Positions 36,095 through 46,842 of a DNA stretch of 64,000 bases are shown piece after piece (position 1 is the stretch's first letter; every line of letters starts with the position of its first letter). The DNA is from Vulcanimicrobium alpinum (lineage in GTDB: Bacteria; Vulcanimicrobiota; Vulcanimicrobiia; Vulcanimicrobiales; Vulcanimicrobiaceae). The notes below the pieces were generated by a model. The model was not told the origin of the DNA and made no database searches. It saw only the letters and a list, made by a program, of their open reading frames with translations. The stretch is taken from positions 1,488,001 through 1,552,000 of the forward strand of contig NZ_AP025523.1 of NCBI RefSeq assembly GCF_027923555.1, written 5' to 3'. A program made the position numbers and the translations under genes.

Positions 36095-36966
36095 CCCGCG
36101 AACACGCGGCTCGCGCGAACGTCGGCAGCGGTGATGGCGGTGAGATCGTCGCGCGTGACGGTGCCGCCGCGCGCGACCAGGCGGCTCGCTTGGCGGAGCC
36201 GGGCGCGGTCGATGGCGTTCCGTACGCTGCGCGCGTTGGCGAAATCGGGCTGATGCATGCGATGGCCGAGGTACTCCGCGAACGCGCCGCGCGCCTCGTC
36301 ATCGAAGCGATAACCGCGCGTCGCGAGCATCCGCTCGGCGATCGCGAGCAGCTCGTCGCCGTTGTAGTCGGGGAAGTCGACGTGCAGACCGACCCGCGAG
36401 CGCAAGCCCGGGTTCGAGGAGAAGAAGCGCTCGATCCGGTCGCGGTATCCGGCGAACACCACGACCAAGTCGTCCCGGCGTTCCTCCATCGCCGCCAGCA
36501 GCACCTCGATCGCTTCGCTCCCGTAGTCGCGTTCGTTCTCCGGTTTGTGGAGCGAGTACGCCTCGTCGAGGAAGAGAACGCCGCCTTCGGCTTTGCGCAG
36601 TGCTTCTTTCGTCTTCGGCGCCGTGTGGCCGACATATTCCCCGACGAGATCGTCGCGCGAAACCGCGACGAGGTGGCCGCGCCGCAGGTACCCGAGCTGC
36701 TTGAGGATCGCGCCCATCCGCAGCGCGACCGTCGTCTTCCCGGTACCCGGATTGCCGGTGAACGACATGTGGAGCGTCGGCGGCTCGGTGGTGAGGCCGA
36801 GCTGCGAGCGCAGCCGATCGATCAGCAGCAACGCCGCGAGTTCGCGGACGCGCGTCTTCACGGGGACCAGGCCGACAAGGTCGTCGTCGAGCTGCGCGAG
36901 CACCGCGTCGACCCCCGCCTCGCGGTAGGCGGCGTCGAGGTCGAGCGCCGCTTCGTCGTGCACCAC
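36091..36966 (-). CDS. cbbX: RuBisCO activase CbbX (AAA+)
   Basis: A 291-residue AAA+ motor that frees red-type RuBisCO from inhibitory sugar phosphates. Walker A is GNPGTGKT (71-78), Walker B VLFLDEAY (130-137). [15 protein letters not shown] and [19 protein letters not shown] are CbbX-specific blocks. I took the GTG at 36966, one base after the cbbS stop; a second GTG at 36963 is equivalent. The end overlaps comB by four bases. Presence of CbbX fits the red-type large subunit. Confidence 0.94.
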   Translation of the reverse strand: MVHDEAALDLDAAYREAGVDAVLAQLDDDLVGLVPVKTRVRELAALLLIDRLRSQLGLTTEPPTLHMSFTGNPGTGKTTVALRMGAILKQLGYLRRGHLVAVSRDDLVGEYVGHTAPKTKEALRKAEGGVLFLDEAYSLHKPENERDYGSEAIEVLLAAMEERRDDLVVVFAGYRDRIERFFSSNPGLRSRVGLHVDFPDYNGDELLAIAERMLATRGYRFDDEARGAFAEYLGHRMHQPDFANARSVRNAIDRARLRQASRLVARGGTVTRDDLTAITAADVRASRVFAG

Positions 36967-36967
36967 G

Positions 36968-37390
36968 TCAGTCCGCGTAGCGCGTCCCTTCGGGCCGCTC
37001 GGTCGCATACGACGAGAGCGTGAACTTCTCGGTACGGCCGCCCGCACTCTGGCGTTCGAGGCGGAAGCCGGGCTCGTTCGCCGGGCGCTGCACGATGAAC
37101 GAGAGGGCCGTCGTTTCGCGGCCGCGCGTCGCGTCGTACGCCGAGATGCGGATGTACCGGCGCGGATACGCTTCGCGGGCGGCGTTGAGTTCGCGAACGA
37201 CGACCGAGGCGTCGTTGACGTCGAACAGCGGGATCCCGTGGAGTTCCCAGTACGTGTTGCGCGGGTGCGGATCGGTGGTGTACTCGATCGAGACCGCCCA
37301 GCGATTGTCGATTGCGTACTGGATCTGCTTGCCGATCTGCTCGTCGGTGAGGTCGGGCAGATACGAGAAGGTGCCTTGCGTGATGCGCAC
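36968..37390 (-). CDS. cbbS: RuBisCO small subunit CbbS
   Basis: A 140-residue small subunit. [39 protein letters not shown] and MYGIPLF-equivalent LHGIPLFD are typical of red-type subunits. The C-terminal extension beyond about residue 105 (from the [15 protein letters not shown] region) forms the beta-hairpin seen in Form IC/ID enzymes. The start is GTG at 37390, with GGAG ten bases upstream, directly after the cbbL stop. Confidence 0.94.
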   Translation of the reverse strand: MRITQGTFSYLPDLTDEQIGKQIQYAIDNRWAVSIEYTTDPHPRNTYWELHGIPLFDVNDASVVVRELNAAREAYPRRYIRISAYDATRGRETTALSFIVQRPANEPGFRLERQSAGGRTEKFTLSSYATERPEGTRYAD

Positions 37391-37404
37391 GGTGCGGATG
37401 CTCC

Positions 37405-38904
<1,500 letters not shown>

Positions 38905-38906
38905 TC

Positions 38907-38951
38907 ACGTCCAATACATTCTTCGCGCGGACGCATAAGACGGAGATTATG
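38907..38951. promoter_or_regulatory. CbbR-type box upstream of cbbL (copy A)
   Basis: A 45-base element shared, without gaps, with 56347-56391 in front of the LysR gene (32 of 45 bases identical; the first 13, ACGTCCAATACAT, perfectly). It ends in CATAA-N8-TTATG (38934-38951), which contains TAA-N8-TTA, the TNA-N7/8-TNA form reported for CbbR operators. It lies 3 bases from the outer and 30 bases from the inner candidate cbbL start. Regulatory role is inferred. Confidence 0.7.
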
Positions 38952-39066
38952 TGTCCATCCCGAGTTCCGGGCGGCGTTTGCGAGGTTGGGCCCGAGTGCT
39001 TTCGGTCCACCGTTGCGGGCCATCCGTCGGACCCGGCGCGGCAGGCGATCCGGTTATCCTGAGTCC

Positions 39067-39891
39067 GTGCAGACGCAGACCCTGCCGGCCGTTTCCGTCA
39101 TCGTGCCGACCAAGAACCGGCCGATGGAAATCGCCCGCATGCTCGGATCCCTGCGCGCACAGAAGACGCAGCCCCTCGAGGTCATCGTCGTCGACCAGTC
39201 GACGCCGCGCTACGAGTTGGAACCGTTTGGGGGACTGGTCCATCTGCACGAGCCGGGCCTCTCCGGTTTGACCGCCGCGCGCAATCGCGGCGTCGCCAAA
39301 GCGAACGGCGACGTGCTGCTCTTTTTCGATGATGACGTGCTGCTCGAATCCGACTGCGTTGCCGAGATCGCCGAGCTGTTCGCGCGCCGTCCCGACGTGA
39401 TCGGAGCGCAGTGCGCGATCCACAACCCCTGGGACGACGATCCGCTTTCCCTCTGGGATGTCTCGACGTGGATCTTCGATCACGGATTCTTCTCGTCGCG
39501 GCCGGCACGGCGCGGCGGCGACCAGGTGCCGCGTCTGATCGACGGTCTCGCCTCCGCGTATCGCCGCACGATCTTCGCGCACGAACGCTTCGACGAGCGG
39601 CTCACCGGCTATTGTTTCGCGGAGGATTGGGACTTTACGAAGCGCGCCGCGCGTTACGGGCGGCTCGTGATCGCGGAAGGCGCGCGCGTCGAGCACGTCG
39701 CCTCGCCGGTCAATCGGGCGAACAAGAAACGCTACCTCGAATTGCGCCGCGAGAACATCCTCTATCTGTACGATAAGCTGGAGGCCGGGCGCGATGTCCG
39801 CAATCGCCTCTGGCGAGCCTGGTGGGTTTTCGGCGAACGGCTGCGCGCGATACGGCTGGCGCAGCAAACGCGATCTCTGCAATCCAAGTAG
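39067..39891 (+). CDS. GT2 family glycosyltransferase
   Basis: A 274-residue GT-A enzyme of family 2. VSVIVPTKNRPMEIARML is the nucleotide-binding start and LLFFDDDVLLESDCV the DxD metal site. TGYCFAEDWDFTKRAARYG holds the ED-type catalytic base region. A basic C-terminus follows. There are no membrane helices, so it is cytosolic or peripheral. GTG start at 39067. First gene of the polysaccharide cluster; donor and acceptor unknown. The next GT2 gene begins three bases after its stop. Confidence 0.85.
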   Translation: MQTQTLPAVSVIVPTKNRPMEIARMLGSLRAQKTQPLEVIVVDQSTPRYELEPFGGLVHLHEPGLSGLTAARNRGVAKANGDVLLFFDDDVLLESDCVAEIAELFARRPDVIGAQCAIHNPWDDDPLSLWDVSTWIFDHGFFSSRPARRGGDQVPRLIDGLASAYRRTIFAHERFDERLTGYCFAEDWDFTKRAARYGRLVIAEGARVEHVASPVNRANKKRYLELRRENILYLYDKLEAGRDVRNRLWRAWWVFGERLRAIRLAQQTRSLQSK

Positions 39892-39893
39892 CG

Positions 39894-40907
39894 GTGGAGA
39901 CTTCAGGGGCATCGACCGTGCCTGTCTCCGTCGTCATTCCCGCATACAACGCGGAATCGTTCATCGGTGCGGCGATCGAGAGCGTCCGCGTGCAGACGTC
40001 GCTTCCGGCGGAGGTGATCGTCGTCGACGACGGCTCGACCGATCGGACTGCGGAGATTGCGTCGCAGGCCGGCGCGCGCGTCGTGACGCAGCGCAACAGC
40101 GGACCGTCGGCAGCGAGGAATGCGGGGGTCGACGCGGCATCGTCGCCGTGGATCGCGTTCCTCGATGCCGACGACCGGTGGGCTCCGGACAAACTTGAAA
40201 GCCAGTCGGCGGCGATCTCGCGCTGGCCGGACCTGGGTTTTTGCATCAGCGATTACGCCGTCGTTCAACCGGGCGGGATCGTGGAAGCGTCGCTGTGTGA
40301 GGATCCCGACTACCGGACGATCGGCAGAGAGGCGATCGCCGGTGCCGCCGTCCGCTTCGAACGCAGCTCATTCTTACGCGCGTTCATCCGCTCGATGTTT
40401 CTGCGGCAGTCGTCTGCGCTCGTCAAGCGCGAACTCTTTCTTCAAAGCGGCGGCTACGATTCGCGCTTCCGTCTCGCCGAGGATTACGACCTCTTCCTGC
40501 GCTTGGCAAGCGTCGCGCCGGCGGCGGCGATCGAGCGTCCGTTGGTCGAGTATGTTCGTTCCGCGGATTCGCTCTCTGCCGATCGGCTGGCCGAGATTTG
40601 GTCGATCGACGCGCTTTGGGAATGGATTCTCGCCGCGCCGGAGCGCTATCCGGAGCCGATCGGCGAGCTCGTCGCCCTGCAGCGGGCCGCGACGCTGCGC
40701 CGGGGAGTGCGAATCGCGATGCGGCAGGGCCGGTTTGCAGAGGCCCAACCGTTCCTCGAGAAGCTCCGCGCGATCGATGGGTCGCGCTCAACGGTCGCGC
40801 TCGACATGCTGCTGGGCGCGCTGCGCAGTCCGCTCGGGCGTCCGCTGCACCGAGCCGCGCGCACCATCTGGCGCCTGCGCCCGCGAGGCGCTGGCGCCCG
40901 ATCCTAA
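39894..40907 (+). CDS. GT2 family glycosyltransferase
   Basis: A 337-residue GT-A enzyme. VPVSVVIPAYNAESFIGAAI, VIVVDDGSTDRTAEIA, NSGPSAARNAGVDAA and WIAFLDADDRW (DxD) are classical family-2 blocks. RLAEDYDLFLRLA carries the catalytic-base region. The C-terminal 100 residues are helical. I used the GTG at 39894, two bases after the previous stop; a GTG at 39918 (VPVSVVIP) would also give a full fold. It converges on the acyltransferase at 40936. Confidence 0.87.
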   Translation: METSGASTVPVSVVIPAYNAESFIGAAIESVRVQTSLPAEVIVVDDGSTDRTAEIASQAGARVVTQRNSGPSAARNAGVDAASSPWIAFLDADDRWAPDKLESQSAAISRWPDLGFCISDYAVVQPGGIVEASLCEDPDYRTIGREAIAGAAVRFERSSFLRAFIRSMFLRQSSALVKRELFLQSGGYDSRFRLAEDYDLFLRLASVAPAAAIERPLVEYVRSADSLSADRLAEIWSIDALWEWILAAPERYPEPIGELVALQRAATLRRGVRIAMRQGRFAEAQPFLEKLRAIDGSRSTVALDMLLGALRSPLGRPLHRAARTIWRLRPRGAGARS

Positions 40908-40935
40908 AGGAAAAGCTCCGGCCGTCAGGACTCGA

Positions 40936-42123
40936 TCAGGCGTGCGGCACGGATGCTGCCGGGCGTTCGGGCGCCGGCGCGTCCGGCGCGGCTTCCAACC
41001 GGCTCACCGCGAGCGGAGGCGTCGCGCCGTCGACAGAGCCGATGCGGCGGTTGAGAGCGCGGGTCAGCGGTCGTTCCAGGTAGCGGTAGACCGCGATCCC
41101 GACGAGCATGACGGCCGCGACGAACAGGAGATCGACGACCGCGTGCGCTGCGGCCCCGTGCAGGTGCAGCAGCTCGACGCAACGCCCGAACGCGCTCAAT
41201 ACCGGGACGTGCCACAGGTAGATCGCGTACGAAGCGTCGCCGAGAAGCACGAGCGCGGATGGAGCCTGCCACGACCGAAGTCGCTCGACGCCGACCGCTC
41301 CATACAGCAGCACGGCAAACGGAAGTGCGATGCCGGCGATCTGCGCCCATACGGGAAACTCGACGTGAAGCGGCGAGGCCATCGCGACGAACGCTGCCCC
41401 CAGGACGAGCGTCCCGGCGGCGAGCGCGGTGACCGGTCGGCGGAGCGCGTTCGACATCGTCAGCGCGCCGACGATCATCCCGAAGATGAATTCGAGGGAG
41501 AGCCAGGAGCCGAGCAGCGTGCCGTACGGGTTCGCCGTGAACGATACGAGGTTCGCGGCGACGACGATCGCGAGCACCCACGCGCCGACCACGTACGGCA
41601 AAAACCGCCGCGGCAGCAAGAGCGCGATCGCGAAGACCAGGTAGAACTCCATCTCGAAGACGAGCGACCACGACACTAGCAGCAGCGGATCGCCGGCCTG
41701 CGGCAAGAGCAGGAACGACGCGAGGACGTCGGGCCGGGTCCCGTGCGCGTTGACGAAATCCGGTCGGATGACGTACACGACGAACACCGGTACCAGCACG
41801 AGCCAGTAGGCAGGGTAGACGCGGACCAGCCTCCGCAGGAAAAACCGTATCCCTGCGCGCGGCTTCGCGAACTGATTCCACGTGGTCACTACCATGATGA
41901 AGCCGCTGATGACGAAGAAGAGGTCGACGCCGGCCCATCCGAACCAGCCGAAGACCTGCGTCAGGTCGAGTTCGGGGGATATGTATCGCCGTTCCAATCC
42001 TTGCACGTCGCCCATGTGAAACAGCACGACGAGAAGGGCCGCGATGCCGCGCAGCGCTTGGACGTTTTTAATCACCATCTGCGGCGCGTCCGACGTCGCG
42101 ACGCGATACGGCTGCTCGAGCAC
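40936..42123 (-). CDS. Acyltransferase 3 (OafA/YrhL family)
   Basis: A membrane O-acyltransferase of up to 395 residues with about ten transmembrane helices. NVQALRGIAALLVVLFH contains the conserved arginine and histidine region. GWAGVDLFFVISGFIM is the R/G-D-L-F-F-V-I-S-G signature. SYAIYLWHVPV is the late conserved block. It probably adds acetyl or another acyl group to surface sugars. ATG at 42123 or 42078 (MVIKNVQALRG) could be the start; the latter is nearer to the family norm. Confidence 0.88.
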   Translation of the reverse strand: MLEQPYRVATSDAPQMVIKNVQALRGIAALLVVLFHMGDVQGLERRYISPELDLTQVFGWFGWAGVDLFFVISGFIMVVTTWNQFAKPRAGIRFFLRRLVRVYPAYWLVLVPVFVVYVIRPDFVNAHGTRPDVLASFLLLPQAGDPLLLVSWSLVFEMEFYLVFAIALLLPRRFLPYVVGAWVLAIVVAANLVSFTANPYGTLLGSWLSLEFIFGMIVGALTMSNALRRPVTALAAGTLVLGAAFVAMASPLHVEFPVWAQIAGIALPFAVLLYGAVGVERLRSWQAPSALVLLGDASYAIYLWHVPVLSAFGRCVELLHLHGAAAHAVVDLLFVAAVMLVGIAVYRYLERPLTRALNRRIGSVDGATPPLAVSRLEAAPDAPAPERPAASVPHA

Positions 42124-42165
42124 TTCGCACGCACGGAACGGCTTACGACGTACCCGATTCGTCCA

Positions 42166-43113
42166 TCAGAGCCACCGGGCCGAGGTACGTATTGCCAGCC
42201 GTTCCATCCCGGCTAATTTCAACGCCAGGGCGGCCGGTCCCACGACCAGACCGTGTTTGTTTTTCCAGATCCACGGCGCGAGGACGGCGAGGCACGCGAG
42301 TTTCTGCTGCGCGGTGAGAGGCGCTCGGCCGATGGTCGCGATGTACTCCGTCAGCCAGCGATAATGCGGGCAGTGGTTTTCCCACCGTCCGCGCGCGTTC
42401 GGATCGAACCATGCGGCGCGATCGTCCGGCGTCCGGTTCGCGTTGACCGACGTCCCGGGAAACCAACGCTCGAAAAACAGGACCTCGCGGACTTCGTGAA
42501 CGCGTCCGCGCAGCGCGACCTCCGCCAGCAGGATGACGTCGGCCGACGCGAACCGCCCTAGCACGGGCGTCGATTTGAGCACCGATCCCCGGAAGAGCCC
42601 GAAGACCGGATCGCACATCGAATCGGCGTCGCACAGCTCGTGGAATCGGCGCCACCGCGCCACGGGGTCGGTCTCCGGAAGGTCGAGGCTATCGGTGAAG
42701 GTATCGATGATGCGCCCGTGTTCGTCGATCCGGCTCATCTGCGGATAGCAGAGGGAGATGCCGTCGTCGGCCTCCATGACTTCGACGCAGCGCTCGATAT
42801 TCGTCGGGGCCAGAACGTCGTCGTACGCGGCGTGGCGGATATACTTGCCGCGCGAGAGTTCGGTCACGCGGTTGTAGTTGTACGAGGCGCCCATATTGCG
42901 TTCGTTCCGAACGTAGCGAACCCGCGGATCGCGCGCTGCGTACTCGAGGCAGATCGCATTCGTCGCGTCGGTCGACGCATTGTCCGAGATGATCAGTTCG
43001 AAGTCCGTAAACGTCTGGGCGAGAATCGAATCGATTGCTTCGCGGAGAAACCGCTCTCCGTTATAGACGGGCAGGCCGATCGAGACGAGCGGCGTCCGTT
43101 CTGTGGTCGTCAT
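42166..43113 (-). CDS. GT2 family glycosyltransferase
   Basis: A 315-residue GT-A enzyme. PLVSIGLPVYNGERFLREAI, FELIISDNASTDATNAICLE and YIRHAAYDDVLAPTNIERCV are family-2 blocks, with AAYDD in the place of DxD. CYPQMSRIDEHGRIIDTF follows. No membrane helix. The ATG at 43113 overlaps the upstream beta-propeller gene by four bases, so the two are co-translated. Sugar specificity unknown. Confidence 0.85.
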   Translation of the reverse strand: MTTTERTPLVSIGLPVYNGERFLREAIDSILAQTFTDFELIISDNASTDATNAICLEYAARDPRVRYVRNERNMGASYNYNRVTELSRGKYIRHAAYDDVLAPTNIERCVEVMEADDGISLCYPQMSRIDEHGRIIDTFTDSLDLPETDPVARWRRFHELCDADSMCDPVFGLFRGSVLKSTPVLGRFASADVILLAEVALRGRVHEVREVLFFERWFPGTSVNANRTPDDRAAWFDPNARGRWENHCPHYRWLTEYIATIGRAPLTAQQKLACLAVLAPWIWKNKHGLVVGPAALALKLAGMERLAIRTSARWL

Positions 43114-44693
43114 GACGGTTGGAAAACCTGTGGGGCGGCGGAGGTGTGCGAAGGTTGGGACGACGTGCGGCGCAGCCGCCGAACGTCGGAACGGAGAATC
43201 GCCAAGGTGGCGGCCGGGTCGAAGACGCGGTCCTTGCCGTCGACGACGCAGAGACCATCGCGCAGCGCGAAGGTATGCAGACCGTGCCGTCCGCGACCGT
43301 GCGCCGGCGGTGCGACGTGGGCCACGACGGTTTCCCGGTAGGCGCTCGGCGTGAGCACGTCGACGCGCGCAATCGCGACGCGAGCGCCGTAGTCGTCGGA
43401 GCAGTCTTGCGCGGGGCGATAGAGGACGCCGTCGATGACGAACGGCGTACCGGCGGGACGCGCGCAGCGCACGTCGCGGACGATGGGGTTGAGCGGATGC
43501 GCGTCCCACGGACCGTCGAGCGTCGCCGCGTGGAAGAGCAGCAGTTCCCCGTTGTTGTCGACGGCATCGTCGGTGATGAACAGCCACCACCGATCGTCGC
43601 GGCGCAGGAGCGTCGGGTCGACCGCAGCCACGCCTTCGATCAGCACGCGCGCTTCGCGCAAGCCGGCGCTCGTGACCTCGTACAGCGCGACGCGACGTGC
43701 CTGCGATTGCTCCGGCATCACGTACCGCGATGTGCCGTCCTCGACGACGTACGGGTAGGAGAGGTGATGGTCGAGGCGCGCGAGATCTCGCGGAGGTCCG
43801 CAAACGCGGCCGCCCTCCAGCGGCACGCGCGCGAGGTAGCCGCGATCGCGCCCGTAATCGTATCCCTCGCACAGCACTTCGAAGCGGCCGCCGGAAGCGA
43901 AGGGGAACGGATCGGCCCAGAAATGCCCCCGCGGGAGATCCAGCCAGGAGATCTGCGCCGCGGTCCCGGAGACGATCGCTGCGGGGTCGGTCCGCAGAAC
44001 TCCAAGGCGCCAGCGGTCGTGGACGAGCCGCCGCACGACCGCGTGTCGGCCGCGGCGAAGTGCGCAGCGAATCGACAGGAGCGCGGCTCGACGAGCGCTG
44101 ATCCGCGCCGCGTTGGGCGCGGGCGGCGCTAGCCGCTGCTCCGCGACGGCCGCGCGGGAACGCCGTACGGCGTCGGCCGGAAGCGAGACCGCGAGATCGA
44201 CGACGCGCCGCAGCGTGCTGCGGTAAGACGTGCGGTCGACGAGCGTCGCTGCGGTGGTGATGACGGTGCGCTCCGACGCACCGACACGCTCGACGCGGAC
44301 CTCGGCGACAGGTGCTCCTCGCTCGACGAGATCGAACGCGGGCGGATCTCCGGGCAGCACGACTTCCCACATGCCCCATCGGGCGCGCAGCAGAAACTCG
44401 GGAACCGCCGCCTGCGCGAAGATCAGCACCGCATCGAGGTGGGCGGCGCGTTCCGGCGAGACGATCGGCGGAGCGTCCCATCGCACCGGCGCGAAGGCGG
44501 CGGCGATGCCGGACGCGAGGCGCGCCGCCGGCGGCGGCAGCGGCGCGGGACCTTCGTCCTTCCGCGCCGCAAAGCGCGCGACGATCGCCGCGCCGTTGGC
44601 GCGAAGCCGGTCGAGGGCATCGCGCTGCCAGGCGTAGACGAGGTCACCGGCGACGACGCCGAGACGGGCGGTTTCCACAGGCATCTCCCGCAA
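43110..44693 (-). CDS. Two-domain protein with GIPC-transferase-like beta-propeller
   Basis: A 527-residue soluble protein. The first about 220 residues (start TARLGVVAGDLVYAWQRDAL) resemble the formyltransferase-like N-terminal part found in some such proteins. The last about 300 form a GH43-like five-blade propeller: GHFWADPFPFASGGRFEVLC, HLSYPYVVEDG, VDPTLLRRDDRWWLFITDD and CARPAGTPFVIDG. The pattern matches the domain named after plant glucosamine inositolphosphorylceramide transferase 1. It may transfer or trim a sugar on the surface glycan; no activity can be assigned. Coupled to the following GT2. Confidence 0.65.
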   Translation of the reverse strand: MREMPVETARLGVVAGDLVYAWQRDALDRLRANGAAIVARFAARKDEGPAPLPPPAARLASGIAAAFAPVRWDAPPIVSPERAAHLDAVLIFAQAAVPEFLLRARWGMWEVVLPGDPPAFDLVERGAPVAEVRVERVGASERTVITTAATLVDRTSYRSTLRRVVDLAVSLPADAVRRSRAAVAEQRLAPPAPNAARISARRAALLSIRCALRRGRHAVVRRLVHDRWRLGVLRTDPAAIVSGTAAQISWLDLPRGHFWADPFPFASGGRFEVLCEGYDYGRDRGYLARVPLEGGRVCGPPRDLARLDHHLSYPYVVEDGTSRYVMPEQSQARRVALYEVTSAGLREARVLIEGVAAVDPTLLRRDDRWWLFITDDAVDNNGELLLFHAATLDGPWDAHPLNPIVRDVRCARPAGTPFVIDGVLYRPAQDCSDDYGARVAIARVDVLTPSAYRETVVAHVAPPAHGRGRHGLHTFALRDGLCVVDGKDRVFDPAATLAILRSDVRRLRRTSSQPSHTSAAPQVFQPS

Positions 44694-44794
44694 CGATAAG
44701 CGATCGGGCGTCGGGCGTGCATCGGGGCCCCGGACCCGCCCTGCAGGACCTTTGGGGGCTCCCAGGACCCCCGGGGAAGCCGTAGCATCGGCAC

Positions 44795-45895
44795 GTGGAA
44801 GCCCGCTCCCCCGGCCAGGCGCCGATTCGAGTTGTCCATCTGGTCGACGTGATGGGCACGGCGAAGCTGTGGGGCAAGGAGCGGGCGATCGCGACGCTGA
44901 TGGAGCGTCAGCGGCAAGCCGGGCTCGTTCCGCAGCTCGTGACCTTCACCGCCAATGCGCTCGTCGATACGCTGGCGGCAGCCGGCTATCGAACTGCGGT
45001 CCTCGGCAGCCGCAAGCGGCGCGTTCCGGTCGGCGCGTTCGCATCGCTGATGCGCCTGCTGCGCGCCGAACCTGCGACCGTGCTCCACACGCACGGGTAC
45101 AAGGCGAATATCGTGGGTCGCGCCGCGCGCGCCGCCGGCGCGCCGATCGGCCGGCTCGTCGCGACCGTCCACGGGATGAACGACGAAACCCTCGCGCTCA
45201 CGTTCTACCATCGTCTCGACCGCTGGAGCGCCCCGCTCAGCCACGCGGTCGCCCTCGCGGACGCAAGTCTCGCTCCCTCGTTTCCGCGTTCCGCCCGGGT
45301 CGGGTTCGTCGCGAACGCGATTCCCAACCGGGCCGCGTTCACGGCGGCCGAGCGCGATGCCGCGCGGCGCCGGTTCAATCTCGCCGGCGATGCGTTCGTC
45401 GTCGGGCTGCTGGGGCGGGTGACGGCTGCAAAGGGCGCCCTCGACGCGCTGGCGGTGGCCCGCGCATGCCGCGACCCGCGCATCGTGTTCGTCTTCGCCG
45501 GCGACGGCGAGGTCGCGCTCCGTGCGGACGTCCCGGAGAACGTCCGGTTTCTCGGCTACGTCGAGAATTCCGACGGCTATCTTCCGGCGCTCGACGTGTA
45601 TCTGCAGGCGTCGCACTTCGAAGGCCTCAGCCTCGCCCTGCTCGAGGCGATGCGCGGCGGCCTGGCATGCATAGCGACCGACGTGGGTTCGACCGATCGT
45701 GCGATCGACGACGGACGAACCGGTCTGCTCGTTCCGGCGCACGATCGCGTCAAGATCGCCGAAGCGATCGAACGGCTCGCTGCGAGTGACGACGACCGGA
45801 CCCGCCTTGCCGCCGCGGCCCGGAACCGTTTCATCACCGACTTCACGATCGAACCGCACTACCGTGCGTATCAGGAACTCTACGGCTTGAGTTGA
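44795..45895 (+). CDS. GT4 family glycosyltransferase
   Basis: A 366-residue GT-B enzyme. VVHLVDVMGTAKLWGKERAI starts the N-terminal Rossmann domain and TVLHTHGYKANIVGR lies in it. The C-terminal donor domain has FVVGLLGRVTAAKGALDAL, VFVFAGDGEV and HFEGLSLALLEAMRGGLACI, with the E-x7-E retaining motif. GTG start at 44795 in a 101-base gap from the divergent propeller gene. The end overlaps the convergent GT2 by 16 bases. Confidence 0.9.
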   Translation: MEARSPGQAPIRVVHLVDVMGTAKLWGKERAIATLMERQRQAGLVPQLVTFTANALVDTLAAAGYRTAVLGSRKRRVPVGAFASLMRLLRAEPATVLHTHGYKANIVGRAARAAGAPIGRLVATVHGMNDETLALTFYHRLDRWSAPLSHAVALADASLAPSFPRSARVGFVANAIPNRAAFTAAERDAARRRFNLAGDAFVVGLLGRVTAAKGALDALAVARACRDPRIVFVFAGDGEVALRADVPENVRFLGYVENSDGYLPALDVYLQASHFEGLSLALLEAMRGGLACIATDVGSTDRAIDDGRTGLLVPAHDRVKIAEAIERLAASDDDRTRLAAAARNRFITDFTIEPHYRAYQELYGLS

Positions 45896-46842
45896 CGCGC
45901 CGCGGCGGCGAGTGCGCCGATCGGTGACGCGCAGAGCCGCCCGAGCACGACCCAGCCGCGGAGTAGGTCGCGCCGGCGCGTAAAGCCGGCAACGAGGCTG
46001 CGCGCTTCGCGATGGCGTCCCCAGTAGGTCATCACGCACGCTGCTTTGCCGGCGCGCAACGCCAGGGCGTCGTCGAGCAGCGGACGCAGCTCCGGTTTCG
46101 CGCAGGCGCGCAACTCGGCCGCGCCGACGAAGAGCGGTTCGAGCGGACGGGCACGCCGGCGGACGTTGAGGGCCGAGCACTCGAGATATTTGGTCGCCAA
46201 GTCCGCGAGCACAAGCTGGATCGCACCGGAAAACACGAGCTTGAACGCGAGGAAGGCATCCTCGCCGTAAACGCAGCGATCGCGCTCGTAGAAGCCGCCT
46301 ACGCGCACGACGTCGGCCCGGCGCACGACGATCGTGCATGGATCCATGAACGCAACCAACGCGACGACAAACGGTGCGGGCGTCTCCGGCACGATACGCG
46401 CGAGCCCGTCACGCAGCCCTTCGCGCAGACGCCGCGGCAGCAGCGAACGCCGCTCCGTCCGGTACGAGCAGACCGCCGCGACGGCTTCCGGCTGCGCGTC
46501 GAGGCGCGCGATCATCCGTTCCAGATAGGTCGGGTCCCAGGTGTCGTCCGCATCGAGAAACGCGACGTACTCCCCGGACGCATGCGCGATCCCGCGATTT
46601 CGTGCAGCGCCGGGGCCGGCATTCGCTTGGCGGATCAGCCGGAAACGCGGATCGCCGAGCGCCGCGACGGCGGCATCGCCGCCGTCGGTGGAACCGTCGT
46701 CGACGACGATCGCCTCCAGGTCGCGATGCGTCTGATTCGCGATCGACGCCAAACTGCGCGCGACGCTCGGCGCCTTGTTGAACAGCGGGACGATCACCGA
46801 AACGCGAGGCGCTGCGACCTTCGCCGCCGGCTCATCGGACAT
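45880..46842 (-). CDS. GT2 family glycosyltransferase
   Basis: A 320-residue GT-A enzyme. RVSVIVPLFNKAPSVARSLA, AIVVDDGSTDGGDAAV, NAGPGAARNRGIAHASGEYV and AFLDADDTWDPTYLERM are family-2 hallmarks. RCVYGEDAFLAFKLVFSGA is the base region. Its ATG at 46842 overlaps the end of the upstream GT-C gene by 11 bases, so they share a transcript. Specificity unknown. Confidence 0.88.
   Translation of the reverse strand: MSDEPAAKVAAPRVSVIVPLFNKAPSVARSLASIANQTHRDLEAIVVDDGSTDGGDAAVAALGDPRFRLIRQANAGPGAARNRGIAHASGEYVAFLDADDTWDPTYLERMIARLDAQPEAVAAVCSYRTERRSLLPRRLREGLRDGLARIVPETPAPFVVALVAFMDPCTIVVRRADVVRVGGFYERDRCVYGEDAFLAFKLVFSGAIQLVLADLATKYLECSALNVRRRARPLEPLFVGAAELRACAKPELRPLLDDALALRAGKAACVMTYWGRHREARSLVAGFTRRRDLLRGWVVLGRLCASPIGALAAAARQLKP

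Noticed and set aside
38949-39062. Remnant of a LysR gene next to cbbL at copy A of the box
   Set aside because: The frame from the ATG at 38949 reads through 38 codons without any helix-turn-helix likeness; no decayed regulator could be recognised.
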